In this document: one piece after another, positions 33,357 through 46,661 of the stretch
Numbering within the stretch: the stretch's first letter is position 1
How the letters are laid out: the number at the start of each line of letters is the position of its first letter
Assembly: GCA_963693315.1 (NCBI GenBank)
Contig: OY856186.1
Coordinates: forward strand, 236,902,222-236,966,221
Length of the DNA: 64,000 nt
Origin: Diogma glabrata
Taxonomy: Eukaryota > Arthropoda > Insecta > Diptera > Cylindrotomidae
Direction of reading: 5' to 3'
The notes under the pieces: model-generated
Database searches by the model: none
What the model saw: only the letters and a program-made list of their open reading frames with translations
What the model was told of the DNA's origin: nothing
Position numbers and translations under genes: made by a program

Positions 33357-33518
33357 AAAACAGATTCTTACTCGTACAAAACATCTTGTATGCAATTCGG
33401 GCATAAAGTATCTTTTTTGCTTTCGAGTGGTTGTTGCTCTCGGCAAACGCCTCGAGCAACAATTTCACTCTCAAGCGGCAAAGACATACTTTACGCCCTT
33501 AATATATAAAAAGCTATT
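33357..33518 (-). repeat. Terminal arm of the hairpin-ended family, copy 2
   Basis: Aligns with 13500-13655: TTACTCGTACAAAA, GCATAAAGTATC, CGAGCAACAATTTCACTCTC, then ACGCCCTTAATATATAAAAA and AGCTATT. Includes the palindrome 33399-33499. Confidence 0.82.
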
Positions 33519-34299
33519 AAATCCCTAGTTTACTGATAAATTGCTGAGGATTAAAAAATTCAACGACTATTTCTATAAATTGAGAATAAAATTTCCTAAC
33601 AATCCATAAGTTATTTCTCAGTTTAGATTTTATAGAAATAATTTAAAAGTAAAGTGTTTGAATGTCAAAGTGATAAAATACAAAATAGAATGAGATAGTG
33701 TCCCAAACAATGAGCTTTCATAAGGTGAACCACTTCGTAACACTATTGCAGAGTCACTAAATCTTTGCCGAGAAGTCGTCTTACTCCCTTCGTTTGAGCT
33801 TCATCAGCATAATTGGCACAAGAATTTAATTTTCAATTTTTTTGAGATTCAATGGCTTATTATTAATTTTTTCATTGTTTCTTTTATATTCCTTAGATGA
33901 AAAGTTCCTTTAAGAAATTATGATCTCAAAAATATTATCTCATTGCTTTTTGCCATTATCTCTTGACTAGAATTAGAAAGAAAAATGTGTACGTGACTCA
34001 AATGACTCTTAAAACTTCTTTTATTCTCCAATTCAATAATATTTGTTTGTAAATGCAACTTGCAACTTTTCTTAACACCATCCCCTTAACCCAACTTCTT
34101 TTATTTGGATCAGCATAATCTCGTGATAATACTATATGTCATCTTTTTGAAATATAATTTTTCTTTTTATGCAAATATTTACATCATTCATCATGGCATC
34201 ATTCATGGCCAATCAAGGCCCCTTTGTTACCTACTCCCTACCAAAGCCACCATGATCCAAACTTCATATGTCGCTAATCGTTCCTACCTGAGTAGGGGG
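33519..34299. other. AT-rich interval, possibly decayed gypsy 3' part
   Basis: No convincing frame. Because integrase sequence begins at about 34300 on the minus strand, this could be the remnant of that element's 3' end, but nothing specific was recognised. Confidence 0.35.
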
Positions 34300-34765
34300 T
34301 ATGCGCAGAGAAACTTTCAGGTTTTATAAAATAACGAAGGTCTGGCCGTTGCGGGCTCTTGATCTATTATAATATCTTCATTTGGCATTGATAAATTGAA
34401 ATGTGTTCTCATTGACCTTTTAAGCATTAATTCTGCCGGACTTTTTTTAGTAGTCTAATGCTCCACATTTCTATATATTGATAAATATCTTGCCATTTTT
34501 CGACTAATTTCATCATCAGTACATGTTGAATTCAGAATAATTTTTTAATCTCTAATTTAAAGTTCTTTGCAGCATTTTCAGGCAATCCATTGGATTTAAG
34601 ATGTCCTGGTGGCGATGTTATATATTTAATTCCATGTTTTAAAATTAGATACTTTTAAATTCTTTTAATGTAAATACAGAGTCATAATCTGTCACAATAT
34701 ACAATATTTATATTTTTAAATCTAGTTCAGTCAGGGCCAGTTGTAAATGCCTAGACTGAACCAAA
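34300..34765 (-). pseudogene. Gypsy integrase fossil
   Basis: On the minus strand from about 34710: LYIVTDYDSVFTLKEFKSI, then after a frameshift KHGIKYITSPPGHLKSNGLP followed by ENAAKNFKLEI. VTDYDSVF is the second catalytic Asp block and SPPGHLKSNGLPEN the third (E) block of a Ty3/gypsy integrase. Several stops; no LTR identified. Unrelated in sequence to elements A-D as far as I can see. Confidence 0.7.
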
Positions 34766-35066
34766 ATGCAATCTAATATTTTACCCGTTATTAATCAGTC
34801 TAATGCATTGTAAACATTTGCAAGCCATCGTTTATCTTTATTACTTCGGTTTTGAAAAAACCAAGGTATTGAATTCATGAGCCAAAAGTGAAATTCTTAC
34901 CACAACTTTTTTTTGGCATTTCTCGACGTTTTAGCACCTTAATTTTTGCAATGTTTTTAGAATTTTGAAAAAAAAAATAGAATTTTTGAATTTGTGAATT
35001 TTATAATATTTTTAGAATTTTGAAAAAAAGTTTCAATTTTTGATTTTGTAAGAATTTTTAAAATAC

Positions 35067-35695
35067 TGTAACGACTCTTCGTAGGTTCTTTTAGATTATT
35101 GAGCAAATACGACAGTAAAAAGACAGATCTTTAGTTAGCAAAATCTCAAACTTTATTTGTCAACAAATTACAGCAGCTTCCGATTTTAATTACAATAAAA
35201 TCTAGGGTCTCCAATTTATGTACGAGAGATTTCACCGCTTTCCACAATTTGAATCAATGAGTGTTGGAATCGTAAAATCTGTATTTACTATTCCACTAAG
35301 TTCAAATTCTTTCACTATTAGTATCCAGGCTCAAGTACCACCGATTATTCCTTATACTTGCGAATATTTATAAAACACTTTTGATTGCAAATTAAAAACT
35401 GACCATCTGATATTTTGTTCGCTTATTTATATCGAAAAATAAATAAACCGAAACTTCTATAATCCACTAGAAATCAATATTACGAAGTCCGTACATCTTG
35501 AATAGGCCACACCTATTTTCATTCATACTTGCATTTGTATTAGCGAACTCAAATTTAATTTATGCAAAATGTATTTGTTAAAGGGAGTTAACTTTTAATT
35601 CATCTTTGCCATAGAATGTAGAAAACATTTAGGCGGAACGTATTGGTTATTTATGATTAAATTAAATTAACCCATTCTGGACGAAGTTTATTACA
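35067..35695 (-). repeat. 3' LTR of element B
   Basis: 629 bp, TGTAACGACTCTTCG ... TTTATTACA. Lacks the AATTTACATTAATTTATGCA segment of A's LTR and has instead a segment with GAATGTAGAAAACATTTAGG. Confidence 0.9.
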
Positions 35696-35706
35696 CTGCC
35701 TTCCAT

Positions 35707-38157
35707 TTAGTTTTGTTCGTCCCGAACAATATCAGCTATCGCATTGGTGCTGTTACCTTGGTACGGTGCCAACCTTTGCAGATGTATCACTTTCATCTTG
35801 GTACGAGGTCCCTTTTGGATGCGGTAGATAACATCATTAATTCGTTTGATTATTTTATATGGGCCTTCCCAATCTGGCTGCAGCTTGGGTGATCTTCCCT
35901 TAGTTCTCCTGGGGTTGTATAGCCATACCAATTCTCCTTCTTGAAAACCGCAACTATTTGCATTTATGTCGTACCTGGTTTTCATTTTGTCACTGGCAAT
36001 CTTAATGTGGTCTCGAACCTGTTGATGGATTTTATTCATCTTCTCCCTTAGTTGTCCCACATAATCTGTTTTCGTGGATACCAGACCTCCAGGGATGCCA
36101 AACTCGATGTCACTAGGAAGATGTAGTTCTCTTCCGAACATGATATTCGCTGGCGTTTCACATGTCGTATCGTGCACTGCGCTACGATAGGCCATCAAGA
36201 ATAACGGAAGATCCTTATCCCAATTTCTTTGGTTGGCTTCCACTACCTTCAACAAATGTTCTTCCATGGTTCGGTTGAATCGTTCTACCATGCCATCCGA
36301 TTGTGGGTTCATAGGTGTAGTTCGTGTTTTTCTAATGTCGAGTGCTCTGCACAGCTCTTCCATCAGTTGAGATTCGAAATTCCTTCCCTGGTCGGTATGC
36401 AACTCGAGCGGTGTTCCATATCTGCAAACCCATTCGTTGACTAACGTTTCAGCGACCGTAACTGCTTCCTGGTTCGGTATTGCATAAGCTTCCGGCCATT
36501 TTGTAAAGTAATCAATGACCACCATGATGTATTTGTTATCTTTTGTAGTTTCTGGAAATGGCCCCGCGATGTCTATAGCAATTCTCTCCATTGGGGCGCC
36601 CACATTGTACTGTTGCATCTCTCCTCGAGTTATAGTTTTTGGTCCTTTGCTCGCTGCACAAGTATCGCATCGCCGACACCATTGCTCTACGTCGGTTCGA
36701 TACCTTACCCAATAAAACCTCTCCCTTACTTTAGCCAGGGTTTTATTGACTCCCAGGTGTCCTCCAGAAATACTTCCATGTAGCTTTCCCAGTACCTCTT
36801 CCACTCGACTTGATGGCAACACCAGTTGTTCTAACACTTTCTTTCCATCAGCGGACTCCCATTTTCTTTTTAATATCCCATTATCCATCAATAGTGAGTC
36901 CCATTGCGCCCAGTAGCATTTCACCTCCGTACTTAAAGGTGCGACCTCTTTCCACTCCGGTCGCCTTCCTTCGGTTTTCCATTTCAATATCGGTGCCATA
37001 GCTGGATCCTTTAGCTGCTCTCTTTTAATTGCCTCGGTACACCAATCGTCAGGAGTTTGGAGCTTAATTTGATTCACTTTCATTGCCTCCTTTCTCTCAG
37101 TCCTGCTACATGACTTACGCTCCTCAATACAGGGTTTTCTTGACAAGGCATTGGCGTTACCATGGATCCTTCCCTTCCGATGTTCAACGCGGCAATCTCC
37201 TTTCTTTTTGACATCCCCTTGCTTATTTGAGAGGTTCATCAACTGGACCGGAACTACTCCTTCTTTTGCTACTACTAGTGTTTTGCATTCCAGTCTGAGG
37301 TGCCCTAACTGCCCGCAATTCCAGCATCTTACTCTGCTAGATCTTCGTCGTTGTTTTCGTTCAGGTTTATCTTCCAAACTTTTGACACGCATGATCACTT
37401 CGTCAAGCGCTGCTTTAAGTGGTTCCTCAGCAACTTCGATCTGACGTACTCTAATTGAGCCATACGCTCTTTTTCCAGCTTCCATTTGTAGGGCCAATGC
37501 TAAGACTTCCACGGGTAGTTTCTTTCCACTTAGATACAGCTGATTTCTCATTTGTACATCTCGAAGAGCATTGATGAATGTATCAGCTGCCAGTTCGTCT
37601 CGATGTTCAGCGTTATAGTTCGGATATGATAGATTAATCAGTCTCACAATGTCAGCTTCTAATTCTGGCAAAGTTTCGCTGACTCCCTGTTTTCGTGTTC
37701 TGAGCTGCATGCGATGGAGAGCTTGCATATGACTTTCCCCATATCTTACTTCTAAGGCCTCCATATTCTTGCTGTAATCACGCTCTGTCGCTGATAGTGT
37801 CTGCAAAATTTCAGCAGCAGGTCCCTTCAATGCCAATATAAGCGCATTTGCTTTTTGCTGGTTATCTACCCCAGTTGTTGCTATCTCAAATTGCATCTTA
37901 AATATCTGATACGATGTAGATCCATCAAATGCGGGTGTTTTCACTCTAGCTGGGGCTGAAGTAGCTGATGGATTGATCATGTTACCTGACTTCCCTTGTG
38001 CTATTTCTTGGCGGAGTTCACTTGAAAGTTTGCGTAATTTCTCTTCATGTTCTTCGGTAACTTTCCGCAGCTCCCTTTCCATGTTGTTGATTTTGACCCC
38101 TGCACTGGATACACGTGACTCAATTACTTCACGTAGACTTTCTTGCTTTGCCATCAT
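35707..38157 (-). pseudogene. Gag-integrase fusion of element B, main frame
   Basis: 816 codons from MMAKQESLREV: end of the coiled coil, Gag domain, CCHC knuckle (CWNCGQLGHLRLEC), then at the same place as in A the jump GDCRVEHRKGRIHGNANALS into the end of RNase H, followed by integrase with the HHCC region and D, D, E (AIDIAGPF, HTDQGRNF, SDGMVERFNR). Only one frameshift, at about 38175-38195, separates it from its N-terminus. No protease or RT. Confidence 0.85.
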
Positions 38158-38642
38158 ATCAGCTGCCAGTTTCTCTTGTCCAGATTGTTTCCTTGTTTGG
38201 CGATCATATCAGCAAATTGTTGTTGTTGGTTGTTTCCTTGTTTGGCCATCACATCAGCAAATTGTTGTTGTTGCTCTACTTTTTGTTCTGCTGCCAGTTT
38301 TTCTTGTCGGGCCATCATATCAGCAAGTTGTTGTTGTTGCTCTACTTTTTGTTCTGCTGCCTGTTTCTCTTGTCGGGCCATCATATCAGCAAGTTGTTGT
38401 TGTTGCTGTGCCATCATTTCTCTCATTAATACCATCATCGGATCAATTGTTGGGGCATTCTGAACTGGAGCTTCTTCCGACTCTACTTCTATGACCTCTG
38501 TGTTTTGGCCTGCTTCTTCTAAAACTTTAGGCAGCCGGAATGCAAGTTCTGCTTTCGTTCCATGGATTGGAGCATTCCTTTTCTTCAACTCATCCTTCAG
38601 CTGGGTCTGGCTGAGATCACTAATATTTACTGTCCTGACCAT
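38154..38642 (-). pseudogene. Gag N-terminus of element B
   Basis: From MVRTVNISD at 38642: SAP-like segment and Gln-rich repeats (QQQQLADMMARQEK, QQQQFADVMAKQGNN), more units than in A. Loses frame at about 38180 and stops at 38154. Confidence 0.82.
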
Positions 38643-38652
38643 TGTTTCAATA

Positions 38653-38670
38653 ATCCCACTTCTGACACCA
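38653..38670 (-). promoter_or_regulatory. Primer binding site of element B
   Basis: Minus strand TGGTGTCAGAAGTGGGAT, identical to that of element A. Confidence 0.75.
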
Positions 38671-38671
38671 C

Positions 38672-39294
38672 TGTAACGACTCTTCGTAGGTTCTTTTAGA
38701 TTATTGAGCAAATACGACAGTAAAAGATCTTTAGTTAGCAAAATCTCAAACATTATTTGTCAACAAATTACAGCAGCTTCCGATTTTAATTACAATAAAA
38801 TTTAGGGTCTCCAATTTGTGTACGAGAGATTTCACCGCTTTCCACAATTTGAATCAATGAGTGTTGGAATCGTAAAATCTGTATTTACTATTCCACTAAC
38901 TTCAAATTCTTTCACTATTAGTACCCAGGCTCAAGTACCACCGATTATTCCTTATACTTGCGAATATTTATAAAACACTTTTGATTGCAAATTAAAAACT
39001 GACCATTTGGTTTTTGTTCGCTTATTTATATCGAAAAATAAATAAATCGAAACTTCTATAATCCACTAGAAATCAATATTACGAAGTCCGTACATCTTGA
39101 ATAGGCCACACCTATTTTCATTCATACTTGCATTTGTATTAGCGAACTCAAATTAAATTTATGCAAAATGTATTTGTTAAAGGAAGTTAACTTTTAATTC
39201 ATCTTTGCCATAGAATGTAGAAAACATTTAGGCGGAACGTATTGGTTATTTATGATTAAATTAAATTAACCCATTCTGGACGAAGTTTATTACA
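38672..39294 (-). repeat. 5' LTR of element B
   Basis: 623 bp. Differs from the 3' copy by a 6-bp loss near 38727 and several substitutions. Confidence 0.9.
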
Positions 39295-39694
39295 ATACTT
39301 TTAGAATTTTGAAAAATTTTACATTTTTGATTTTATTATAATTATTGGAATTTTGAAAATAGTTTCAATTTTTGATATTGTTATAATTTTTGCAATATTT
39401 TTAGATTTTTGGAAAAAGTTTGAATTTTTAAGAATTTTTGGAAAATTATTAGGATTTAGAAAAAGTTTAAATATTTGATTTGATTCTAATTTTTGGAATA
39501 TTTTTGGAATTTTGAAAAAGTTTCAATTTTTGATTTTGTTATAATTTTTGCAATATTTTCATAATTTTTGAAAAAAGTTTAATCTTTGATTTTGTAATAA
39601 CTTTTGGAATATTTTTAAAATTTTAAAAAAGTTTGATTTTATTTAATTTTTGGAGTTTTGAAAGAAATATGAATTTATGGTTTTGTAATATTTT

Positions 39695-39719
39695 GCCAAG
39701 CCAAGCCAAGCCAAGCCAA
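39695..39719. repeat. GCCAA pentanucleotide repeat
   Basis: Five units of GCCAA at the left edge of the foldback element. Confidence 0.9.
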
Positions 39720-41046
39720 TTTTTTCGGTGAACAAAAAGGTTATTTCCGTTTTTGGATCGCATATTTTACAAAACAAACAACTTTAATATATTAATGAAA
39801 CAAGTGCATAGTAAAAACACAAACGAATGTTTTGAGCTATTTTTGAAAAAATCCATCTAGGAATCTGGAAATTGTACTCGAAAAAAATTGAAAAGAATCA
39901 AAAATTTATGTTTTTTTTAAATTTTTCTATTTTCGACACCATAAATTTTGAACAAACAATGATTTTAAATTATTTTAATTTCTTGGAGCCTAGAGTTAAT
40001 TTCATATCCTTTCTTTTAAATTAAAAAACACGGATTTTGGCAAGGTTGCACCAAGTTATTCAGGTTTTCCCAAAAAAAGTCAAAACTAAAATTTGAAATA
40101 AATTCTGCAACATAATTGATTTAAATTTGAGTTGTTATATAAATTTTTGAAATTAAATTGCGAGTCATGGTCAAAACCTGGTTGTAACACAACGTTCAAA
40201 CTTTAAATGAACATTTTCTCTATTTTACTATCTTGAATGTGTTAAGTTGCGGTTGACATAACTATTTTATGGCATCCGTGGTTTATCTTCCTTCAGTTTT
40301 ATGCCAAAGTAATGCAGGTATTCAATTCTTATATATGGAGTGGTTTTTTTAGCAGAATGTATTATGCAAATTCCACAAATAAAACTAAATGAATTTGGAC
40401 TATTTTCATACTTGAAACCTCTTGAAAAGCCATTTAAATAAATTTAACTTTACACTTTACTATTTTAAAAGAATTCTTAACCGATGTTTGAGAACGACTG
40501 TACTTGTAAAATATTATTTTTATGCGGCACAAAACGAAAAGAAAAAATACATAAACGCGGTTGATATAAGGAAAACTCAAAATGGCTCGCATTTTTTTTC
40601 GAAAATCTTATATATCTAAATCTTATATATAAATCAATTATGTTGCAGAATTCAAATTACTCTTCGTAAAAAATTTTTTTTCAAATTTTTAGTTTTGTTT
40701 TTTTTGGGAAAACCTGAATAACTTGGTGCAACCTTCAAATATATTCGTGTTTTTTAACATTAAAGAAAGGAAATTAAATTTACCACGGGCTTCAAGAAAT
40801 TAAAATAATTTACAATCATTTTTGTTCAAAATTTATGGCGTTGAATATGGAAAAATTTTTAAAAAACATAAATTTTTGTTGCAACCTTTTTGAATGTAAC
40901 TTCCAGAATTCTTGGTGGATTTTTACAAAAATAGCTAGAAATGTTTGTTAGCATCTTCAATGTGCACTTCTTTCATTAATACATTGAATTTGTTTGTTTT
41001 GTTGTTTCCAAAAACCAGAATAACCTTTTTTCACCGAAAAAATTGG
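39716..41046. mobile_element. Foldback element with ~410-bp inverted arms
   Basis: 39716-40125 pairs in reverse complement with 40628-41046 (CCAATTTTTTCGGTG / CACCGAAAAAATTGG at the tips; TTCTGCAACATAATTGATTT / AAATCAATTATGTTGCAGAA at the inner ends). The arms are diverged (perhaps 85%). The ~500-bp centre has no coding frame of note. Probably a non-autonomous DNA transposon; no clear target duplication. Confidence 0.75.
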
Positions 41047-41479
41047 TTTATCGTGAACATCTAAAAAACAAGAGCCAATCCAAAAAAATGAATCTGATGT
41101 TCGTGTTCCGCAGGTCAAAATCCACAAGAAAAGTTTGGTTTCAGTCAGGGAGACAAAAAAAGATCAAAATTTGTAGACTAGTGTAATTGTGAAACTATGA
41201 ATTGGTTTATACCGAGGTTTACAGTTTAAGAACAACGGATTACATAGGGACTCTGTTCCAGGAAAAATCTCTAAATAGATTATTTAACGGATCATTTGAT
41301 GATAAATTGAATTCCTAATAATAAAAATCTGTACATTTAGGAAATTATTAAATTAAAAAAATCTAAATTTATTGCTTGTTGACTAAAGTTATTTTTTTCT
41401 ATTATCCCTTTATTTATACAAGCATATACATTATATGTTCATCCTAATATATACATTATATGTTCATCCAAACGCTACA

Positions 41480-41680
41480 TGTTGGTGCATAACACTTCTT
41501 AGCCGGGAAATCGATGACATAATTTCGGCTAACTTCCAAATATATTTACTATAATAATTTATAAATCCCATCAATGCCCTAGCCTCTTTTAAATTTATTT
41601 ATTAATCCAATCTTCATCGCAAAATGTTATATCCTAATTTGCATTTATTGATTAAATAATTTGGTCTTTTATAATTGAAA
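41480..41680 (-). pseudogene. Gypsy RT/RNase H connection fossil
   Basis: On the minus strand: KEARALMGFINYYSKYIWKL then AEIMSSISRLRS, the conserved 'FLG..NYYR.FI..(F/Y)....PL..L' segment that follows RT in Ty3/gypsy, preceded by a degraded KCKLGYNIL. Too short and broken to place in a lineage. Confidence 0.6.
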
Positions 41681-43559
41681 ATCTATTTTATAATATACTG
41701 ATTTTATTATTAAAATTAGGTTATGTTAAAAATGGGAGTTATGTGAGATTGCGTATGACTCAATTTTGTAATATGAAATTAAGGATTTTAAATATTTAGG
41801 CTCCTTAGTTCTGGTTAAAATACCACTAACAAAAACCAAAGTGTTTAGAAAATTCACCATAACTCGTCGTTTTTATTAAATCTTTAAAAGTATGCTAAAC
41901 TGAAAAAATTAATAAACGTTTTTTTTCTCGCTAGGCTCGTGTTTTAAACTTTCATATTTGTAGATATAAGTAAGAGTTTGTGCTCGCAATATAATATACT
42001 ATTTTGTATAATATACCATAACAAAAACTGTAATTTTTTGGCCGGTTGGAAAAAACTGTATTTATAAATCTCAATATTCAACGACCCAATAATATAATAA
42101 TGAATTTAAGGCTCAAATAGCTAAAAACAGGGTACAAGGCTAATTCCCCTTTCCCCTTACTTTCCATGCCGACGACTATGAAACTAGTTTTAGTACTAAA
42201 GCGACGACAATATCTTTCCATTTCCATTGCATATTGAACAAAAAAAATTCAAAATGATTTTTGTATGTTTTTCTCTGTATAATAAATTTTATTTTTTATG
42301 GTTCATAATTCAACAAAAATTATATAATTTGATTGTATAAAATAGATCACTCGCGGCAATAAAATAATTAGATACTCTGACAATGTTATTTTTGTTAAAT
42401 GAAATAATAACAATATGTACATACAGAATTCAATGTTTTTTTAATATAACAGAATTACATATTTTTAATTTTGTGTTGTCTTCATTATTTTGTTGTTTTT
42501 TTTTATTTAAGAAAACAGCTAAGAAACGTATCTTGATGATCTCGGCAAACCTACCTGAGAATAAATTGGAAAAAATTAGTTTTATTGTTATTATGCTTTT
42601 AATGTTGATGACAGGTGAATTGTTATAAAATGTGTACTTTTGTTTATATATGTTCAAATGTTTGTTCTACAGTGGCAATCCTCCTTTACAGCTATTACCA
42701 TCCATCGCGGTAGCAGAAGTTGTGTGTTATTTATTGAAAATAAATTGATCCCAATTCTACCACTTTCGTTATTCTGAACTTTTATCATGAAACTAGAAAA
42801 AAAATCGTTAAAAACTTCCCACTCATAATTTTCTAGTGAGGTAACGAATTCCCTTATACATATTTCAAAATTTTTTTTACATAATTAAAATACAGATGCT
42901 TCGACTGTTTTGAAGTGTTTACATTACATAATCATATAACCATAAATATACGAGACAAATTATATTTTCTATACATTTTTGTTAAAAAATGAGTTGATTA
43001 TTTGCATTTTAATTAATTTGTCTAGTGGATTTTTTTCTCTGCAGTAAAATACGTTTTAAATAAATTGAAAAAGGTAGTAGAGTCAATTATAGAAATAATG
43101 AAGAAAAACCAAATAGTGGTTTAACACTTGAGAAATGTATGTAGAATTGTGAATTGTGATTATAAGTGTTGAAATGTTTTCTTCTTAATGACTCTCACTG
43201 ATTTTATACACCCATTGTTTCCTTTAACGTGTTTTGAAGCTTGCATACATAAGTGACATTTTATGAATACCTAACGGAACCTGGTTGCTAGTGTCTTTTG
43301 GATTTTATTATGTTTTTACATAACAATGTGTAGGATTGAAGACAGTATCTAATCTTACCAGCTTGCTTGTTTAAACTAACTGATTGCCATGCTGAATGGA
43401 GAGATCTAGGAATATATTTAAGAAATGATGCATCTGATTTTATCAGTCTATATGGACAAAGGTAGAACGGCACTACCAATTGGGGTCATTGATAAAAAAA
43501 GAGTACAGTAGCGGCACTCAGCGTATATTTTAAGTGGAAGTTGAATATTAGTTGAACCA
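41681..43559. other. AT-rich interval, nothing identified
   Basis: Only short frames without recognisable motifs. Two short direct repeats of TATACATTATATGTTCATCC lie just before, at about 41425-41470. Confidence 0.35.
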
Positions 43560-44060
43560 ATGAGGAAATGCGCAGGAGTAAGTGCCTCGAATAAATCATC
43601 ATCTTTTGACATTAGACATACTGGTTGTGAATTTCTTCATATGTTAAGTCAGAATTAGCTGTAACTCTGTTGATATAAGTTTTTGTGGATTTAACGGCTA
43701 ATTCTAAAGTACACGAAAATGAGGTGCAGAGGGTGGTATGTTATGTTATTTGGTTCTGTAATTATATAATCATTAAATTTAAAGTTATGATATTTGTATA
43801 CCTCGTTCAGATGTCTTCCTTTGCCGATAAAATTAGAACCATTATCTGAGTTGTTATTGTTCGATAAACTTCTTCGCGCTGAAAATCTTTTAGACGCAGC
43901 TATGAAGGTTGATGAGATCGGTAGCCACTTCTATGTAGATCGATTTACTTATTTTAGTTTGTATACGAAAATGGTGAAATACCCTTTCAACATTTTTGCC
44001 TCCCGACCTCATGAGCTTGCTAATAAGTGGGACCAGCGTAGTCGATACAAGAATTAGCAC
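43560..44060 (-). pseudogene. BEL/Pao integrase fossil
   Basis: Minus strand: NNSDNGSNFIGKGRHLNEVY corresponds to the second catalytic Asp block (SDN.TNF.GA..(E/Q)L), and further on KSTKT/INRV-like and LTYEEIHNQYV blocks match the integrase C-terminal part, in changing frames. It is related in type to the intact BEL element at 59404 but much decayed. Confidence 0.6.
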
Positions 44061-44159
44061 ATATCCTTTCTGGTGTTACGTGTACGAATGATAAGTAACC
44101 CACAAGCTGTTTAAAGGTTGTACATTTAGATGAAACACTGAATGCATTTTTAGAATTTC

Positions 44160-44540
44160 GTTTTTTATAACGAACCCTATTGGTGAGAGTAAAACGAGTT
44201 TTTCACATTATATCGATAATCTCGTAAACTATAAATGCAGTGGAGTTGAAATGAGGTGCGTATAAAACTCCACATAAGGCAGATGACAGATACAAATAAA
44301 ACTAAAGTTGTTTTCGTTTGTTTTACAGGGTTACGATGTGAGGTCTTTGAGAAAATATATTTTTTTAAAGATTGAAGTAGGTTACCATATGAAACGGCTT
44401 CATTTCAATATTCTTTAAAACTTTATTTTGGAATTTTGCACGTCACCATTTTTCGTATAATTTACCTCGATTAGTTCCGAACAAGTAAGTTAGCTAGTTA
44501 GTTGCCTCGATTAGCTCCAAAAATTAGTAAGTTTTAATAA
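44160..44540. repeat. Dispersed repeat, copy at 44.2 kb
   Basis: Similar along its length to 51612-51990 (TTATTGTTCG-like start, CTATTGGTGAGAGTA, TTTTTCACATTAT, TTCGTTTGTTTTA, TTCATTTCA.). No coding function. Class unknown. Confidence 0.7.
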
Positions 44541-45339
44541 AAAATATTGCGACGCTGATGCATAGGCTGACTTCACCACAGCTCTGGAAACATAATGTTC
44601 TGGATATACAGTGAGCTAATATCCATCAAAAACTATAATTAATGGCTAACCAATGTTATAGATTTCACGTAGTTCTAATTATAAAAATATTGGAGAAAGT
44701 AGTATTATCCCAACAAACATAAATTCTGTAGTACGAGAAAAAGTAAATAAAAATTTTAACCGGAAGTGTCAAACCAGAACTTGGGATGCATAACTGTTGT
44801 GAACCGTACTAAATGCTTCAATTTTCATCTAATTTGATTATCAGGAACAGATGCTACTCAGATTTACTCAAAAAAACAGGTGCTCGGGACAACCCCACCA
44901 CTTTGTTCACTAACGCTCACAACCTAATCAGTTCCATGCCATACATATTTGCATCTTTTCCAAAGTGTCATCAAAATTCATTCACAGAGAAATGCTGTAT
45001 GCTCCCAACAAACATTGAAAAAATTGTGACACAGTAAACTTATCCCATTATTGTCCAAAAACTAATCAGTTCTTTGTTATTTAACTCTCCATCTTTTTTG
45101 AAAGTGTCATTAAAATTGGTTAATGAACGAAATCTGTATGCTCCCAGCAAACTTTGAAAACAAAGTATGAAAAGTCAGCAGTTGTATGACAGACCCCCCG
45201 CCATTTTGATCAATTTATCCCAAAAGTTGATAATTATCTTCTCACACTAATTGAACCCTTTTCCATAAGTTTCATCATAATCACTTCATCATTGTAGGCT
45301 GCAATGTGCATAAAGACACTGAAGAAACTTAAAAAAATC

Positions 45340-46661
<1,322 letters not shown>

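Larger units (their letters stand above)
26505..33518. mobile_element. Hairpin-ended element, copy 2 (interrupted)
   Basis: Left part (26505-26700) resembles 11140-11220 of copy 1 (TTTGTACGAGT, ACCGTAAAA, AAAGCAGG). The right end at 33357-33518 is the same terminus as 13500-13655. Between them lie the assembly gap, a tyrosine recombinase fragment on the minus strand, a large hairpin, and gypsy element C. Without C it is about 1.8 kb. The left terminal arm is missing or hidden, since the sequence abuts the LINE fragment at about 26505. Whether the recombinase belongs to this element or is a passenger is undetermined. Confidence 0.5.
35063..39298 (-). mobile_element. Ty3/gypsy LTR retroelement B, second Gag-integrase copy
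   Basis: Same architecture as element A: LTRs 35067-35695 (629 bp) and 38672-39294 (623 bp), duplication ATAC (35063-35066, 39295-39298), PBS of tRNA-Leu type, and a gag joined to integrase without RT. LTRs differ from each other at several sites and from A's LTRs in their middle and last third, so B is an older insertion and of a different subfamily. It inserted in minisatellite sequence. Confidence 0.9.
34845..39690. repeat. Partial hairpin-family sequence hosting element B
   Basis: 34845-34930 matches 11210-11310 of copy 1 (ATTCATGAGC, AAAGTGAAATTCTTAC, GGCATTTCT.GACGTTTTAG). AT-rich minisatellite units continue to 35062 and, after element B, from 39299 to about 39660. Neither terminal arm is present, so this is a truncated copy. 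Confidence 0.6.

Noticed and set aside
34105..34329. 74-codon plus-strand frame
   Set aside because: No resemblance to known proteins, and it lies beside a minus-strand integrase fossil.
43794..44057. 87-codon plus-strand frame as a host gene
   Set aside because: It is antisense to decayed BEL/Pao integrase sequence.
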